Assembly: GCF_000350145.1 (NCBI RefSeq)
Contig: NZ_BAOL01000080.1
Coordinates: 1 to 44,138 of the forward strand
Source of the DNA: Ilumatobacter nonamiensis YM16-303
Lineage (GTDB): Bacteria > Actinomycetota > Acidimicrobiia > Acidimicrobiales > Ilumatobacteraceae
DNA length: 44,138 bases
Direction: 5' to 3'
Both the position numbers and the translations under genes were made by a program. The notes under the pieces are model-generated. The model saw only the letters and a list, made by a program, of their open reading frames with translations. It was not told the origin of the DNA and did not search any database. Positions 31,777 through 40,114 of the stretch are shown piece after piece. Position 1 is the stretch's first letter, and each line of letters starts with the position of its first letter.

Positions 31777-32928
31777 TCACCGATCCAGGACGCCTTCGTA
31801 CGCATCGAGCCACTGGTCGGTGATGCGGTCCCAGTCGAACTCACCTCCGGCTCGCGCGAGCGCTCGGGCACGGAGTTTCTCCGCCTGCTGATCGTCGCTG
31901 ACCACCGCCAGCAGTGCCGCCTCGAGCGCGTCGACGTCGCCAGCGTCGAACACGACACCGGCGTCGCCCACCAGGTTCGCGTTCGGCGGGATCGAACTGG
32001 TGACGATCGCCGATCCGTACGCGAGCGCGTCGAGCATCGACAGCGACATCCCTTCGACGTCGGAGGGCAGCACGAAGACCTGGCAGTTCGAGTAGAGCTC
32101 CGCGAGTCGCTCGTCGTCGGCCTCCCCGAGGAACACCACCCGGTCGTCCTCGCCGGCGAGTTCATGCAGGCGCTGGTCGTAGTCGGACTCGTACCATGCG
32201 GGGCCGGCGATCGCGAGTCGCAGGTCGAGGTCGGTGGGGAGACGACGAAAGGCCTCGATGAGCAAGTGGACGCCCTTCTCCGGAACGAGCCGCCCGACGA
32301 AGAGGAGAAAGTCTCTTCGGCCGAGCCCGAACTGCGCGATGTCGTCGACGGGCGCCTGCGATCGCGGCTCGGCGCCGTTGGCGATGTAGCTGACCGCTCG
32401 GCCGTGACGTTGCTCGAGATCGTCCTTGAGTTCCTGCGAAACCGCCAGTGTCAGGTGCGGCACCCGGACCGAGGCCCATTCGGCGAAACGCAGATAGAGC
32501 TTGCCGGCGCCGCTCCATTTGCTTCGTTGCCAGTCGAGCGCATGGACGGTGAGGACGACGCGTTTGCGAAACAACCGCGGCAGGAGCGCGAGCGGTGCCG
32601 ATCCGATCGCGTGGTAATGGACGATGTCGGAGTCGGAGACCAGCTCCCCGAGGGTCGCGCGCAACGACCGGGTGAACGTGTCGCCGTATTTGGTGCGCAG
32701 GCCGTTGGCGCGCTTCAGCTCGACCCCGCGGTAGGTGTTCCCGGCGTAGTCGAGCCATGTCGGGCACCACACTCTGACCCTCGCCTTGCCCGATGCGACG
32801 AGGCGCGGACAGATCGATTCGAGGACCCGCTCGATCCCCGCACGCTGGCCGGGGAATCCGCGGCTGCCGATCATGGCAATCCGCATGGGACGCCGTTGTC
32901 CGGCCGTGGTCGCCGGCGGCGAGGTCAC
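31777..32928 (-). CDS. Glycosyltransferase family 4 protein
   Basis: GT-B glycosyltransferase of 383 residues. MRIAMIGSRGFPGQRAGIE near the N-terminus is typical of rhamnosyl/mannosyl-type GT4 enzymes (DUF1972 subgroup); IANGAEPRSQAP, FLLFVGRLVPEKGVHLLIEA and the VEGMSLSMLDALAYG stretch mark the donor domain. The GTG at 32928 overlaps the previous stop (GTGA), which favours it over the in-frame ATG at 32886 nearer the domain start. Part of the minus-strand exopolysaccharide operon. Confidence 0.9.
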   Translation of the reverse strand: MTSPPATTAGQRRPMRIAMIGSRGFPGQRAGIERVLESICPRLVASGKARVRVWCPTWLDYAGNTYRGVELKRANGLRTKYGDTFTRSLRATLGELVSDSDIVHYHAIGSAPLALLPRLFRKRVVLTVHALDWQRSKWSGAGKLYLRFAEWASVRVPHLTLAVSQELKDDLEQRHGRAVSYIANGAEPRSQAPVDDIAQFGLGRRDFLLFVGRLVPEKGVHLLIEAFRRLPTDLDLRLAIAGPAWYESDYDQRLHELAGEDDRVVFLGEADDERLAELYSNCQVFVLPSDVEGMSLSMLDALAYGSAIVTSSIPPNANLVGDAGVVFDAGDVDALEAALLAVVSDDQQAEKLRARALARAGGEFDWDRITDQWLDAYEGVLDR

Positions 32929-33848
32929 GTCTTCGCGCCCTTCTCGATCGTCTGTGCTTCAGCGGTCACGCGATTGGCGAGCACGTCGCGGATCGCAGCC
33001 ACATTGCCTTTCGCTCGTTCGCGATTGCGGCGCGCGTTCACTGCGAGGAACGCTGTGGCAGAGATCAGGAACGCGAGGCGACTGAAGCGCCGCCCGGCGA
33101 CGACCGGCCGAATGGCCACCTCGCGATAGCCCCACGCCTTGTCGTGGCGTGGGAGCGCCGTGAGATGCCAGAGTCGCGCATCACCCACGCTGCGCAGCGC
33201 GTGGCCATCCAGATGGAGAGCGTGCGAGAATTCGAGGTCTTCACCGAGCGCGTATCCGGCGAAGGCGTCGTTGAACCGACGTCCACGTACCACCGACATG
33301 CGATACGCCATGTTGCAGCCGATGAGGTGTTCGACGCGCCGGTCGGAGCCCCGAGGACTCTGACTCGACCAGCCCGATCGATACACGCGGCCCGTGGTTC
33401 GACCCGGCAGCAGGAGAAGGCCGCGGAGCACGGGGAGCTCGTAGTCGTGGTCGTCGTCGATCGACCCGCCTGCCCCGACGAGCGCGGCATCGCTCCAGAA
33501 GGCTTCGACGATGCTGCGCATGTACGACGGATGGAGCACGACGTCGTCGTCGAAGAACACGATGAGATCGGTGTCGACCAGGTCGAGCGCGAGATTGCGA
33601 CTCGCGGTGAGACCAGGTTCGTCCTTCGTGACGATGCGCACGTTCCGTCGGTCGCCGCCCGCGATCTCGTCGCACAGCTCGACCGTCTGCTGACGGCGAT
33701 CGGGGTCCGCGTCGTCGATGATCAGAACGTCGGCAACCACTCCGTCCTGCCAGAGGACACTCCGCAGACACCTGCGGAGGTCATCGGTCCGGTGCCGGGT
33801 GCACACGACCGCCGTGATCGTGGGCGTTGACACGGTCGGTGCGCTCAT
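32925..33848 (-). CDS. Glycosyltransferase family 2 protein
   Basis: GT-A glycosyltransferase of 307 residues. PTITAVVCTRHRTDDLRRCL starts the domain; VLIIDDADPD is the nucleotide site, LIVFFDDDVVLHPSYM has the DxD motif, and GYALGEDLEFSHAL holds the ED motif. A hydrophobic segment near residues 266-284 (LAFLISATAFLAVNARRN) could anchor it to the membrane. The ATG at 33848 overlaps the stop of the O-antigen-ligase-like gene (ATGA), and its own stop overlaps the next start. Confidence 0.9.
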   Translation of the reverse strand: MSAPTVSTPTITAVVCTRHRTDDLRRCLRSVLWQDGVVADVLIIDDADPDRRQQTVELCDEIAGGDRRNVRIVTKDEPGLTASRNLALDLVDTDLIVFFDDDVVLHPSYMRSIVEAFWSDAALVGAGGSIDDDHDYELPVLRGLLLLPGRTTGRVYRSGWSSQSPRGSDRRVEHLIGCNMAYRMSVVRGRRFNDAFAGYALGEDLEFSHALHLDGHALRSVGDARLWHLTALPRHDKAWGYREVAIRPVVAGRRFSRLAFLISATAFLAVNARRNRERAKGNVAAIRDVLANRVTAEAQTIEKGAKT

Positions 33849-35233
33849 CTGGTCGACACCTGCCCGTAGCCCCACGTCGCGCATGCTGCGAGGTACCACC
33901 ACGACATCGTCTGATTGAGCAGATTCTCACCGGGCGCCATCACCAGGATGGCGAGGCAGCATGCGACTGCTGCACCTGCCAGTGCCGCGTCCCACTCACC
34001 GGTCGCACCCCGACGGCGTCGTCGAAGGGTGATGCCCATCGCCACCGCTGCGGCGAACAGCGAGGCCAGCCCGAGGATGCCGATCTCGACGTACACCTGA
34101 ACGAATACGTTGTGCGGTTCGAGCCCCTCGGGGCGTGTGTCGAGGATGACTTGCGGTCCGATCCCGGTCACGGGGCTGTCGTTGGCGAGCGGAATCAGCT
34201 CCTCCCAGTACTGCACGCGCCACTCGAAGGAGTTCTCCGGAACGTCGGAGGGAATGTAGGCGAAGTCCTGTTTGTCGCCGAGGTCGGCGACGCGGTCTCG
34301 CACGGAGGGGACGGCTGCACCCACGACGAGCGTCCCGGCGAGCAACACGACCACGAGCCAGCGGGCCTGGCGATACGCGAGGTAGCTGATACCGATCGCG
34401 AACGCGATCCACCCGGAACGGTTGTACGTCGCGATCAGGAGACATGCTGCCGCGATGGCGAGGCCGCTGCTCAGCCAGCGTTGGCGCCCCCGACTCCCGA
34501 GAGCAGTCGCAACAGCGAGCAAGCCGATGAGAACCAGGTATGTCGCGAACGGATTGGGGTGCACGAATGTCGAGCGGACTCGACCGAGCCCGCCATTCGT
34601 GACGGTGTAGTTGCCGGTGATCCAATGGACGTAGCCGACGGCGACGGGGATGATCGCGCTGCACAGGGCCGCGGTGACGAGCCGGCGCGCCCGGTCGGGC
34701 CGTTCGACCAGGAGTTGTTCGAGCACGACGAACATCGCGATGCCGGATGCGATCTCGAGCGCCCCGACCACCGACGTGCCGATCAGCTGTGAGGTGGTGA
34801 CCGAGGCACAAACGGCCGCGCCGAACACGACCAGTCCGCGCGTTCCGACGCTCAGTCGTCGCCACTCGCCTTCCCGGTGCTGGACGACAAGCCAGACGAT
34901 TGCCAGTGCGAGAAATCCTGCAGCGAGCATCGCACCCGGACCGAGTTCCGTGGTCCCGAGCGCGTCCAGCGACGGGCGCACGACCAGCACGGCGAGTACG
35001 AACCACTCGAAGCGGAGCGCTGCGACCAGTCCGAATGCCAGCCCGACGGGAGCAGCGAGCACGATGACCAACTCGGTGCGGCCAAGGTTCGACCCGAGGT
35101 CGATGGCCAGCAGTGCGAAAGCTGCAACGACGAGCGCCACCAGGGTGACCACGACCATCATCGCGATCCGCGGGCGTGCCTGCGGCTCGACGGCTGTCTC
35201 GATGCTGCGGCTCCTTTCGTCGACGGTCATCAT
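33845..35233 (-). CDS. O-antigen ligase / Wzy-like polymerase family membrane protein
   Basis: Multi-pass membrane protein of 462 residues with roughly ten helices. After helices such as IAMMVVVTLVALVVAAFALL, the Wzy_C-type region reads STFVHPNPFATYLVLIGLLA; the large external loop contains FEWRVQYWEELIPLANDSPV and GPQVILDTRPEGLEPHNVFV, with the conserved His-Asn pair of the family. In a Wzx/Wzy locus it would polymerise or ligate repeat units outside the membrane. Two tandem ATG codons (35233, 35230) are possible starts. It lies 9 bases after the Wzz-like gene. Confidence 0.87.
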   Translation of the reverse strand: MMTVDERSRSIETAVEPQARPRIAMMVVVTLVALVVAAFALLAIDLGSNLGRTELVIVLAAPVGLAFGLVAALRFEWFVLAVLVVRPSLDALGTTELGPGAMLAAGFLALAIVWLVVQHREGEWRRLSVGTRGLVVFGAAVCASVTTSQLIGTSVVGALEIASGIAMFVVLEQLLVERPDRARRLVTAALCSAIIPVAVGYVHWITGNYTVTNGGLGRVRSTFVHPNPFATYLVLIGLLAVATALGSRGRQRWLSSGLAIAAACLLIATYNRSGWIAFAIGISYLAYRQARWLVVVLLAGTLVVGAAVPSVRDRVADLGDKQDFAYIPSDVPENSFEWRVQYWEELIPLANDSPVTGIGPQVILDTRPEGLEPHNVFVQVYVEIGILGLASLFAAAVAMGITLRRRRRGATGEWDAALAGAAVACCLAILVMAPGENLLNQTMSWWYLAACATWGYGQVSTR

Positions 35234-35242
35234 CCCAAGTGG

Positions 35243-36451
35243 TCAGCGGCCGGCGTCGGCGTGGTCGGGTCGACGGCGCGTGATGCGGAGCTCATCGGCG
35301 ACCTCACTTTCCGCTTGGGCGGCCACGACGACGTCAACGTCTTCAGGATCGAGACCGACCACCTCGTCCTCGGCAACGACGAGATCGTCAGCCTCGGTGG
35401 CCTCATGTGACATCGGGTCGGTTTCGATGGACTCGTCGATCGTCTCGACGTCGTGATCCTGCTCCCCAGGTCGCTCGCCCTCGGTTGCAGCGGAGTCGTC
35501 GTCGGTATCCGTACGTCGCACCGGCCAACGATCCGAGAAGAAGTAGGCGGCCGCAAGGACGACGAGCAGCGCGACGATTCCCGCGACCACCATGGAGCGA
35601 AGGGCGCCGTTGACGCTGCCGGTCTCGACGACGTCCGTCGATTGAAGCAGCGGCTCGTTCAGCAGGTCCTCCTGGATCGCGGAAATCTGCTGCAAACGGA
35701 GTGACGCTGCCGCGCCTGACTGAACCGACTCCTCGAGACGAACCTGTTGCGCCGACCAGGGCGGCAGCATCGGCTCGATGGCAGCGAGTTCGTTCTCCTT
35801 CTCCGTGAGGACCGCGACGAGTTCGGCCTGCACGGTCGGACTGATGACCGCTGCAGCGATCTGGTTGCGGAGGCTGAGAATGTCGGCGCTGCGCCGAGCC
35901 GCCTCCTCGACGAGGTTCGCGCTCCCGGCCTCGGTTTCGATGTCGAGGAGGGATTGGATCGACTCACTCGACTCCGTGTCGGCCGCCTCGAGCGCTCGCT
36001 GGATCTGACGACGCTCGATCTCGGAGTGGATCGTCAGCGCTTCGCGCACGCCGGCATCGAGTGCCAGTTCGGCCTGTTCGGCGTCGGAGGCCACGAAGGC
36101 GACGCGAACATCGCTCCCCTGCCCGACGGTGGCGGCGGTGATCGAGCCCGAGCCGGACGGTGCGATCTCGTCGACCACCGCAGCGACCTCGCTCCCGCTC
36201 AGGGTGCTCTCGAGGTCGTCGGCGACCGACCGGACGGCAGCCGGCGTGTCGGCCTGCGTGAATTCGGTGATCGACAACACGCCGGTCGCCTCGAACTGGC
36301 TGTCGGAACTGGCGGAGTACCAGAGCCCGCCTGCGATGGCGGCGACGACCGGAACGATCACGATCAGCGCGCGCCACGATCCTCGAACGGCGTCTGCCAG
36401 TTCGAAGGACTTGACCTCGGGATCGTCTGGGGAGCGTGGTGGACTCGTCAC
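35243..36451 (-). CDS. Chain-length determinant (Wzz)-like membrane protein with long acidic tail
   Basis: Protein of 402 residues. An N-terminal helix (about 28-47, ALIVIVPVVAAIAGGLWYSA) and a second near residue 300 (MVVAGIVALLVVLAAAYFF) enclose a coiled-coil-rich external domain, the layout of Wzz/polysaccharide co-polymerases. No Walker motifs follow, so no tyrosine-kinase domain is fused. Instead a roughly 80-residue acidic tail runs to the C-terminus. The GTG at 36451 has GAGG upstream and gives the compact N-terminus; the frame extends upstream without coding character. It likely controls glycan length with the polymerase encoded next. Confidence 0.82.
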   Translation of the reverse strand: MTSPPRSPDDPEVKSFELADAVRGSWRALIVIVPVVAAIAGGLWYSASSDSQFEATGVLSITEFTQADTPAAVRSVADDLESTLSGSEVAAVVDEIAPSGSGSITAATVGQGSDVRVAFVASDAEQAELALDAGVREALTIHSEIERRQIQRALEAADTESSESIQSLLDIETEAGSANLVEEAARRSADILSLRNQIAAAVISPTVQAELVAVLTEKENELAAIEPMLPPWSAQQVRLEESVQSGAAASLRLQQISAIQEDLLNEPLLQSTDVVETGSVNGALRSMVVAGIVALLVVLAAAYFFSDRWPVRRTDTDDDSAATEGERPGEQDHDVETIDESIETDPMSHEATEADDLVVAEDEVVGLDPEDVDVVVAAQAESEVADELRITRRRPDHADAGR

Positions 36452-36465
36452 AGGGAACCTCGTCT

Positions 36466-37836
36466 CTATTCGGATTGGTTGTTGACGGTTGTTTCGGCCG
36501 GGGGGATCAGGGCGGGCAGCGGGGGTTGACGGGGTGTTCCGCCGCCGCCGACCGTCGCCGGGCCGTTGTTGGCGATGACCTGGAGCTCGACCACGATCGT
36601 TGCCATGTCGGCGCGTTCGTCGTCGCCCCACGGAAACGTTCCGACAGCCTCGGCATCGACACCGAGATAGGTCGCGTCCCACCCCGAGTCGTCGGTGATG
36701 TAGGCGCCGTAGTCACGGAAAGCCTCGACGAGACGGTGTCCGACGTCGGTGTCGACCCCGAGGCTCTCGGCCGTGGCATCCGGCGGGAGAGCGACGAGCG
36801 AGCCCATGACGACGTTCGGGTTGGCTCCTCGGTACGTGGAAGCACTGGCGTATCCGTCCGACGTGACTGCCGGCCATCGATAGCTCGACTCCTTCGTGCC
36901 GCCCCAATACAAATGCTCCGCAGAGACGAGCAGATCGAGTGCGTGGGAGATCGGAGATTCGCCGCTCAGTTCACCCGGACGAATGGCGCCACCGAGCTGG
37001 TTCAGGCCCGACCCACCGTGCGCGCCGAGCCGTCCGTCCCCGTAGATGTCCGAGATCAAGATTTCGTCGTCCAACCACTGCGCGTGAAGTGGACCGGCCT
37101 CATCGCAACGCGCGAGCACGTTGAGGTTGTAGATCGTCCGACCGTCGGGCTGCAGGAACACGCCCGGGTTGTTCGGTGTCTCGTTCTCCGTCACGGGCGG
37201 AGGCACCCAGCCGTCGGGTAGGTGCATGTCCAGTCCGGACCGCTCGGTACTCGCACACCGTTCGCGCCACGAGCCGACGCGCAGGATCTCGCGAAGAGGA
37301 TCCTCCGCCGACGTCTTCATGAGCGTCGACTCCTCGAGTAGCTGACGCGGCGTGGACGTGAAGCCCGCGGGCACGTAGTCGGCCCCCGAGCCGATCGCCA
37401 CGTTCCAGATCGACGTCGACTCGAACGGGCGGAGCCACGCGTCACGAGGATTCTCCGGCGTGGCGTCCGAGGGGTCGACGACGTCACCTGCGGCTTCTGT
37501 CCCCACCTCGTCGGAGACGTCGTCTCCGGACGGAGCGGTCCCAACGCTCGGAGCCGTCACGCCCGGGGTCACCGACTTCGAGATCACACCGGCGTCCGGC
37601 CCGGTGTCGCTCGCCGCCGCGGTCACGGCCACCACCGCCGCACTGCAAGAGACGATCGCCCATGCGATGAAGTGTCGGGACCGCCGCGAACGGCGGGTGC
37701 TCGACGAGGGTGACTGCTTCGTTCGATCGTCCGCGAACTCGTCCTTCGTGCCGGCAACCAGAGGAGGTGCTGCGTCGCTGCGGTCGGGCACCCGCGCGAT
37801 GCAGCTCGCTCCACCGGCGCGCCGATCAGCTGGCAC
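36466..37836 (-). CDS. Secreted or membrane-anchored protein of unknown function in the exopolysaccharide operon
   Basis: Protein of 456 residues, not recognised. A basic N-terminus (STRRSRRSR) precedes one hydrophobic helix at about 55-75 (FIAWAIVSCSAAVVAVTAAA), then a Thr/Ser/Asp-rich linker and a folded outer domain from about residue 130 (PFESTSIWNVAIGSGADYVP). Later stretches are GAHGGSGLNQLGGAIRPGEL, SHALDLLVSAEHLYW, YRWPAVTSDGYASASTYRG and HRLVEAFRDYGAYITDDSG. Outward location between the sugar transferase and Wzz suggests glycan binding, modification or anchoring; this is inference. The GTG at 37836 overlaps the sugar transferase end by 11 bases. Confidence 0.75.
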   Translation of the reverse strand: MPADRRAGGASCIARVPDRSDAAPPLVAGTKDEFADDRTKQSPSSSTRRSRRSRHFIAWAIVSCSAAVVAVTAAASDTGPDAGVISKSVTPGVTAPSVGTAPSGDDVSDEVGTEAAGDVVDPSDATPENPRDAWLRPFESTSIWNVAIGSGADYVPAGFTSTPRQLLEESTLMKTSAEDPLREILRVGSWRERCASTERSGLDMHLPDGWVPPPVTENETPNNPGVFLQPDGRTIYNLNVLARCDEAGPLHAQWLDDEILISDIYGDGRLGAHGGSGLNQLGGAIRPGELSGESPISHALDLLVSAEHLYWGGTKESSYRWPAVTSDGYASASTYRGANPNVVMGSLVALPPDATAESLGVDTDVGHRLVEAFRDYGAYITDDSGWDATYLGVDAEAVGTFPWGDDERADMATIVVELQVIANNGPATVGGGGTPRQPPLPALIPPAETTVNNQSE

Positions 37837-39412
37837 CGCTGCCCGCCGCGACCACCACGAAGGTCCGCGCCACGATGTGCAGATCGTGACGCAGGCTCCA
37901 GTTGTCGACGTAGTAGAGATCGAGGCGCTTGTACTGGGCGAACGACACGTTGCTCCGCCCCGACACCTGCCACAGGCCCGTGATCCCCGGCAGGACGCGC
38001 AAACGGTCGTGCAGGTCGTCGCTCCATTGTGCGACTTCCGAGAGGAGCGCCGGCCGCGGGCCGACGACGCTCATCTCGCCGCGGATCACATTCCAGAACT
38101 GCGGGATCTCGTCGATCGAAAACTTCCGCAGCACCCGGCCGACGGAGGTGACGCGTGGATCCGAGCGGATCTTGAACAGCGCACCGTCTGACTCGTTGGC
38201 GCCCTCGAGCTGATCGCGACGTTGCTCCGCATCGACGACCATCGTTCGGAGCTTGATGATCTCGAACGGTTGCCCGTCGCGACCGACTCGCTGCTGTCTG
38301 AAGCACACCGGCCCACCGGTTTCGACCCAGATCGCCATCGCCGATGCGAGCAACACCGGGGCCGTGACGAGCAGTCCGAGCGCGGCAAAGAGGACGTCGA
38401 ACGTCCGCTTGGCGATCCTGCGCCATCCGTCACGGATCGTCGGTTCGATGTACAGCAGTGCACGGCCGTCGAGTTCCTGCAGGCGGATCCGCCGGCTCGC
38501 GATGTCGGTCAGCGACGACACCATCGTGACATGCACCCCGCGATCGGTGAGCTTTCGTGCGAGCCCATTGAGTGCCGCCGGGCGGATGGTTCGGGGTGAC
38601 AGGATGACATTGTCGACTCCCGTTTCGTCGAGCACCGCCATGACATCATCGACGCCACCGAGCACCGTGACGCCCCCGCGGGATCCCAGGTCGTCGGGGC
38701 CGACGAATCCGATCGGTTCGTAGCCCAGCTCGGGATTTCGGCGCATGGCGTGGACGAGACTGATGCAGTCCGAGTCCGTCCCCACGACGAGGATTCGACG
38801 GACGAGCCGTCCCGAAGCACGAAGTCCCACGAACACACGATTCGCGACCCTGCGCTCGGCGCCGAGCGCCGCGATGGTGCACACCACGATGAGCACGACC
38901 CAGAGCCGCGAGAGCTCGATCACTTTGAGGACGAAGGCCAAGGAAGTGATCGACAATCCGCCGATCACGCACGCTGTCGCGATGTTCCGGAGTTCGTCCG
39001 CAGCGGCGCGATTCGCTCGAGCGATGTAGAGACGCGACCCCACCATCGCGATCATCCAGATCGGAATCGAGAGGACGAGCAGAATCAGCTGATTCTGGGT
39101 GTTTCGTTCCGAGACGGGTTTCGCGATCGCCTGGATGAGAAAAGCCAACGCACAGCCGACGACGACGGCACCCACGTCGGCGACGAAGAGCAGCATTCGT
39201 GCACGCGACGGTGACACGGCTCGATCCGCGACGCCGACCGGGCCCACCGGTGGGGACGGTCGTGGCGGCGCAGGCGTCGCTGACGCCGACCAGTCGCGAT
39301 CCGCGGCTCGGATGACGGTTCGCGTTCGTCGAGCGCCGTGTCTGGCCTGCGGACGATCGACCGTCAGCACGCGCCGCCGAGTCGTCGAGTCAGCCGTCAC
39401 AACCGACCGCAT
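37826..39412 (-). CDS. Undecaprenyl-phosphate sugar phosphotransferase (polyprenyl glycosyl-1-phosphate transferase, WbaP/CpsE type)
   Basis: Initiating enzyme that moves a sugar-1-phosphate to the lipid carrier, 528 residues. A basic, disordered N-terminus (1-70) is followed by four hydrophobic helices (about 72-185), a nucleotide-binding-like domain (RRILVVGTDSDCISLVHAM, 205-305) and the catalytic bacterial-sugar-transferase domain (333-528). The latter holds KRTFDVLFAALGLL, FEIIKLRTM, SIDEIPQFWNVIRGEMSVVG with PRP, and the C-terminal GLWQVSGRSNVSF. It is the first gene of a seven-gene minus-strand operon. The 256-base region upstream holds its promoter but no obvious ribosome binding site precedes ATG 39412. 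Confidence 0.92.
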   Translation of the reverse strand: MRSVVTADSTTRRRVLTVDRPQARHGARRTRTVIRAADRDWSASATPAPPRPSPPVGPVGVADRAVSPSRARMLLFVADVGAVVVGCALAFLIQAIAKPVSERNTQNQLILLVLSIPIWMIAMVGSRLYIARANRAAADELRNIATACVIGGLSITSLAFVLKVIELSRLWVVLIVVCTIAALGAERRVANRVFVGLRASGRLVRRILVVGTDSDCISLVHAMRRNPELGYEPIGFVGPDDLGSRGGVTVLGGVDDVMAVLDETGVDNVILSPRTIRPAALNGLARKLTDRGVHVTMVSSLTDIASRRIRLQELDGRALLYIEPTIRDGWRRIAKRTFDVLFAALGLLVTAPVLLASAMAIWVETGGPVCFRQQRVGRDGQPFEIIKLRTMVVDAEQRRDQLEGANESDGALFKIRSDPRVTSVGRVLRKFSIDEIPQFWNVIRGEMSVVGPRPALLSEVAQWSDDLHDRLRVLPGITGLWQVSGRSNVSFAQYKRLDLYYVDNWSLRHDLHIVARTFVVVAAGSGAS

Positions 39413-39577
39413 CGAGCCACTCGTTCACCGATCACGCTCCTCAACATCTCGACCTCGAATGTGCGGTACCAACGTTCCGCCCGACACGTTTGCTAGCACC
39501 GACGTGTACGTCGATCGAGATGCCGGCTCGGAAGTAACGCTCTGTTCACGCACCCGATTCGCAACGTTCGATTGTGC

Positions 39578-39593
39578 TGTGTCCGTGGACACA
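39578..39593. promoter_or_regulatory. 16-base palindrome upstream of the exopolysaccharide operon
   Basis: TGTGTCC-GT-GGACACA is perfectly symmetric and lies 166 bases upstream of the sugar transferase start, in the longest gene-free stretch (39413-39668). It could be a regulator binding site. The rest of this stretch shows only the hairpin at 39631-39658. Confidence 0.4.
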
Positions 39594-39630
39594 CCACTGG
39601 CGTGTACGGTGGTGGCCTCAGCGCGCAGGG

Positions 39631-39658
39631 TGGTCGCCCCGGTTGCCGGGGCGGACCG
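39631..39658 (-). terminator. Terminator-like hairpin after the PPOX gene
   Basis: CGCCCCGG, loop TTG, CCGGGGCG, with outer GGTC/GACC pairing around one unpaired base. It lies just beyond the minus-strand stop at 39669 of the PEP-SDR-PPOX operon and would insulate the exopolysaccharide promoter. Confidence 0.6.
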
Positions 39659-39668
39659 TGATGAATCG

Positions 39669-40091
39669 TCAGGCCAGGGTCTGCGTCTTGCCCTCGATGA
39701 AGGTGGGCGTGAGTTCGAAACTCGCCCAGCGCCGGCCCGCATCGAGGGCGGCGTCGATGCCCGCGATGAACCGGTCCGCGCCGTCACCGAGGTAGTGACG
39801 GGCGGCGGCACCGATGTCGGTGTCCATGTCGAAGTCGACCTCGCGCACCGGGCCCTCCAACGTGACGTACCGGGCGAGTGGAACGGAATGTTCGTGAACG
39901 CACAGACTCGCTCGACCACGAGACCTCAATGCGGCCACCTTGGCCGAGGTCGTCGGGCTCTGGAAGCGGGCCACTCCGTCGACCCAGCAGAACCAGATCG
40001 GGGTCCCCATCGCTCGACCCGAACCCAGCACCACGCTCAGCACCGCGTCACGCGGTTCGGCCAGGAACGCGTCGATCTCGTCGCGGGTCAT
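39669..40091 (-). CDS. PPOX-class (pyridoxamine 5'-phosphate oxidase-like) flavin/F420-dependent protein
   Basis: Split-barrel protein of 140 residues. MTRDEIDAFLAEPRDAVLSV begins the domain and MGTPIWFCWVDGVARFQSP, SRGRASLCVHEHSVPLARYV and TLEGPVREVD follow in the canonical order of FDOR-B-type enzymes; the WASFELTPTFIEG end is also typical. The ATG at 40091 fits the family; the open frame continues upstream in a reading frame that would overlap the SDR gene and is rejected. It lies 23 bases after the SDR stop, third in the operon starting at 42642. Substrate unknown. Confidence 0.82.
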   Translation of the reverse strand: MTRDEIDAFLAEPRDAVLSVVLGSGRAMGTPIWFCWVDGVARFQSPTTSAKVAALRSRGRASLCVHEHSVPLARYVTLEGPVREVDFDMDTDIGAAARHYLGDGADRFIAGIDAALDAGRRWASFELTPTFIEGKTQTLA

Positions 40092-40114
40092 CGCCGCCAC
40101 AACTGCCGCCCGGA

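Noticed and set aside
32793-33830. Plus-strand frame of 345 codons opposite the GT2 gene
   Set aside because: Shadow frame without domain, opposite a gene with DxD and ED motifs and operon overlaps.
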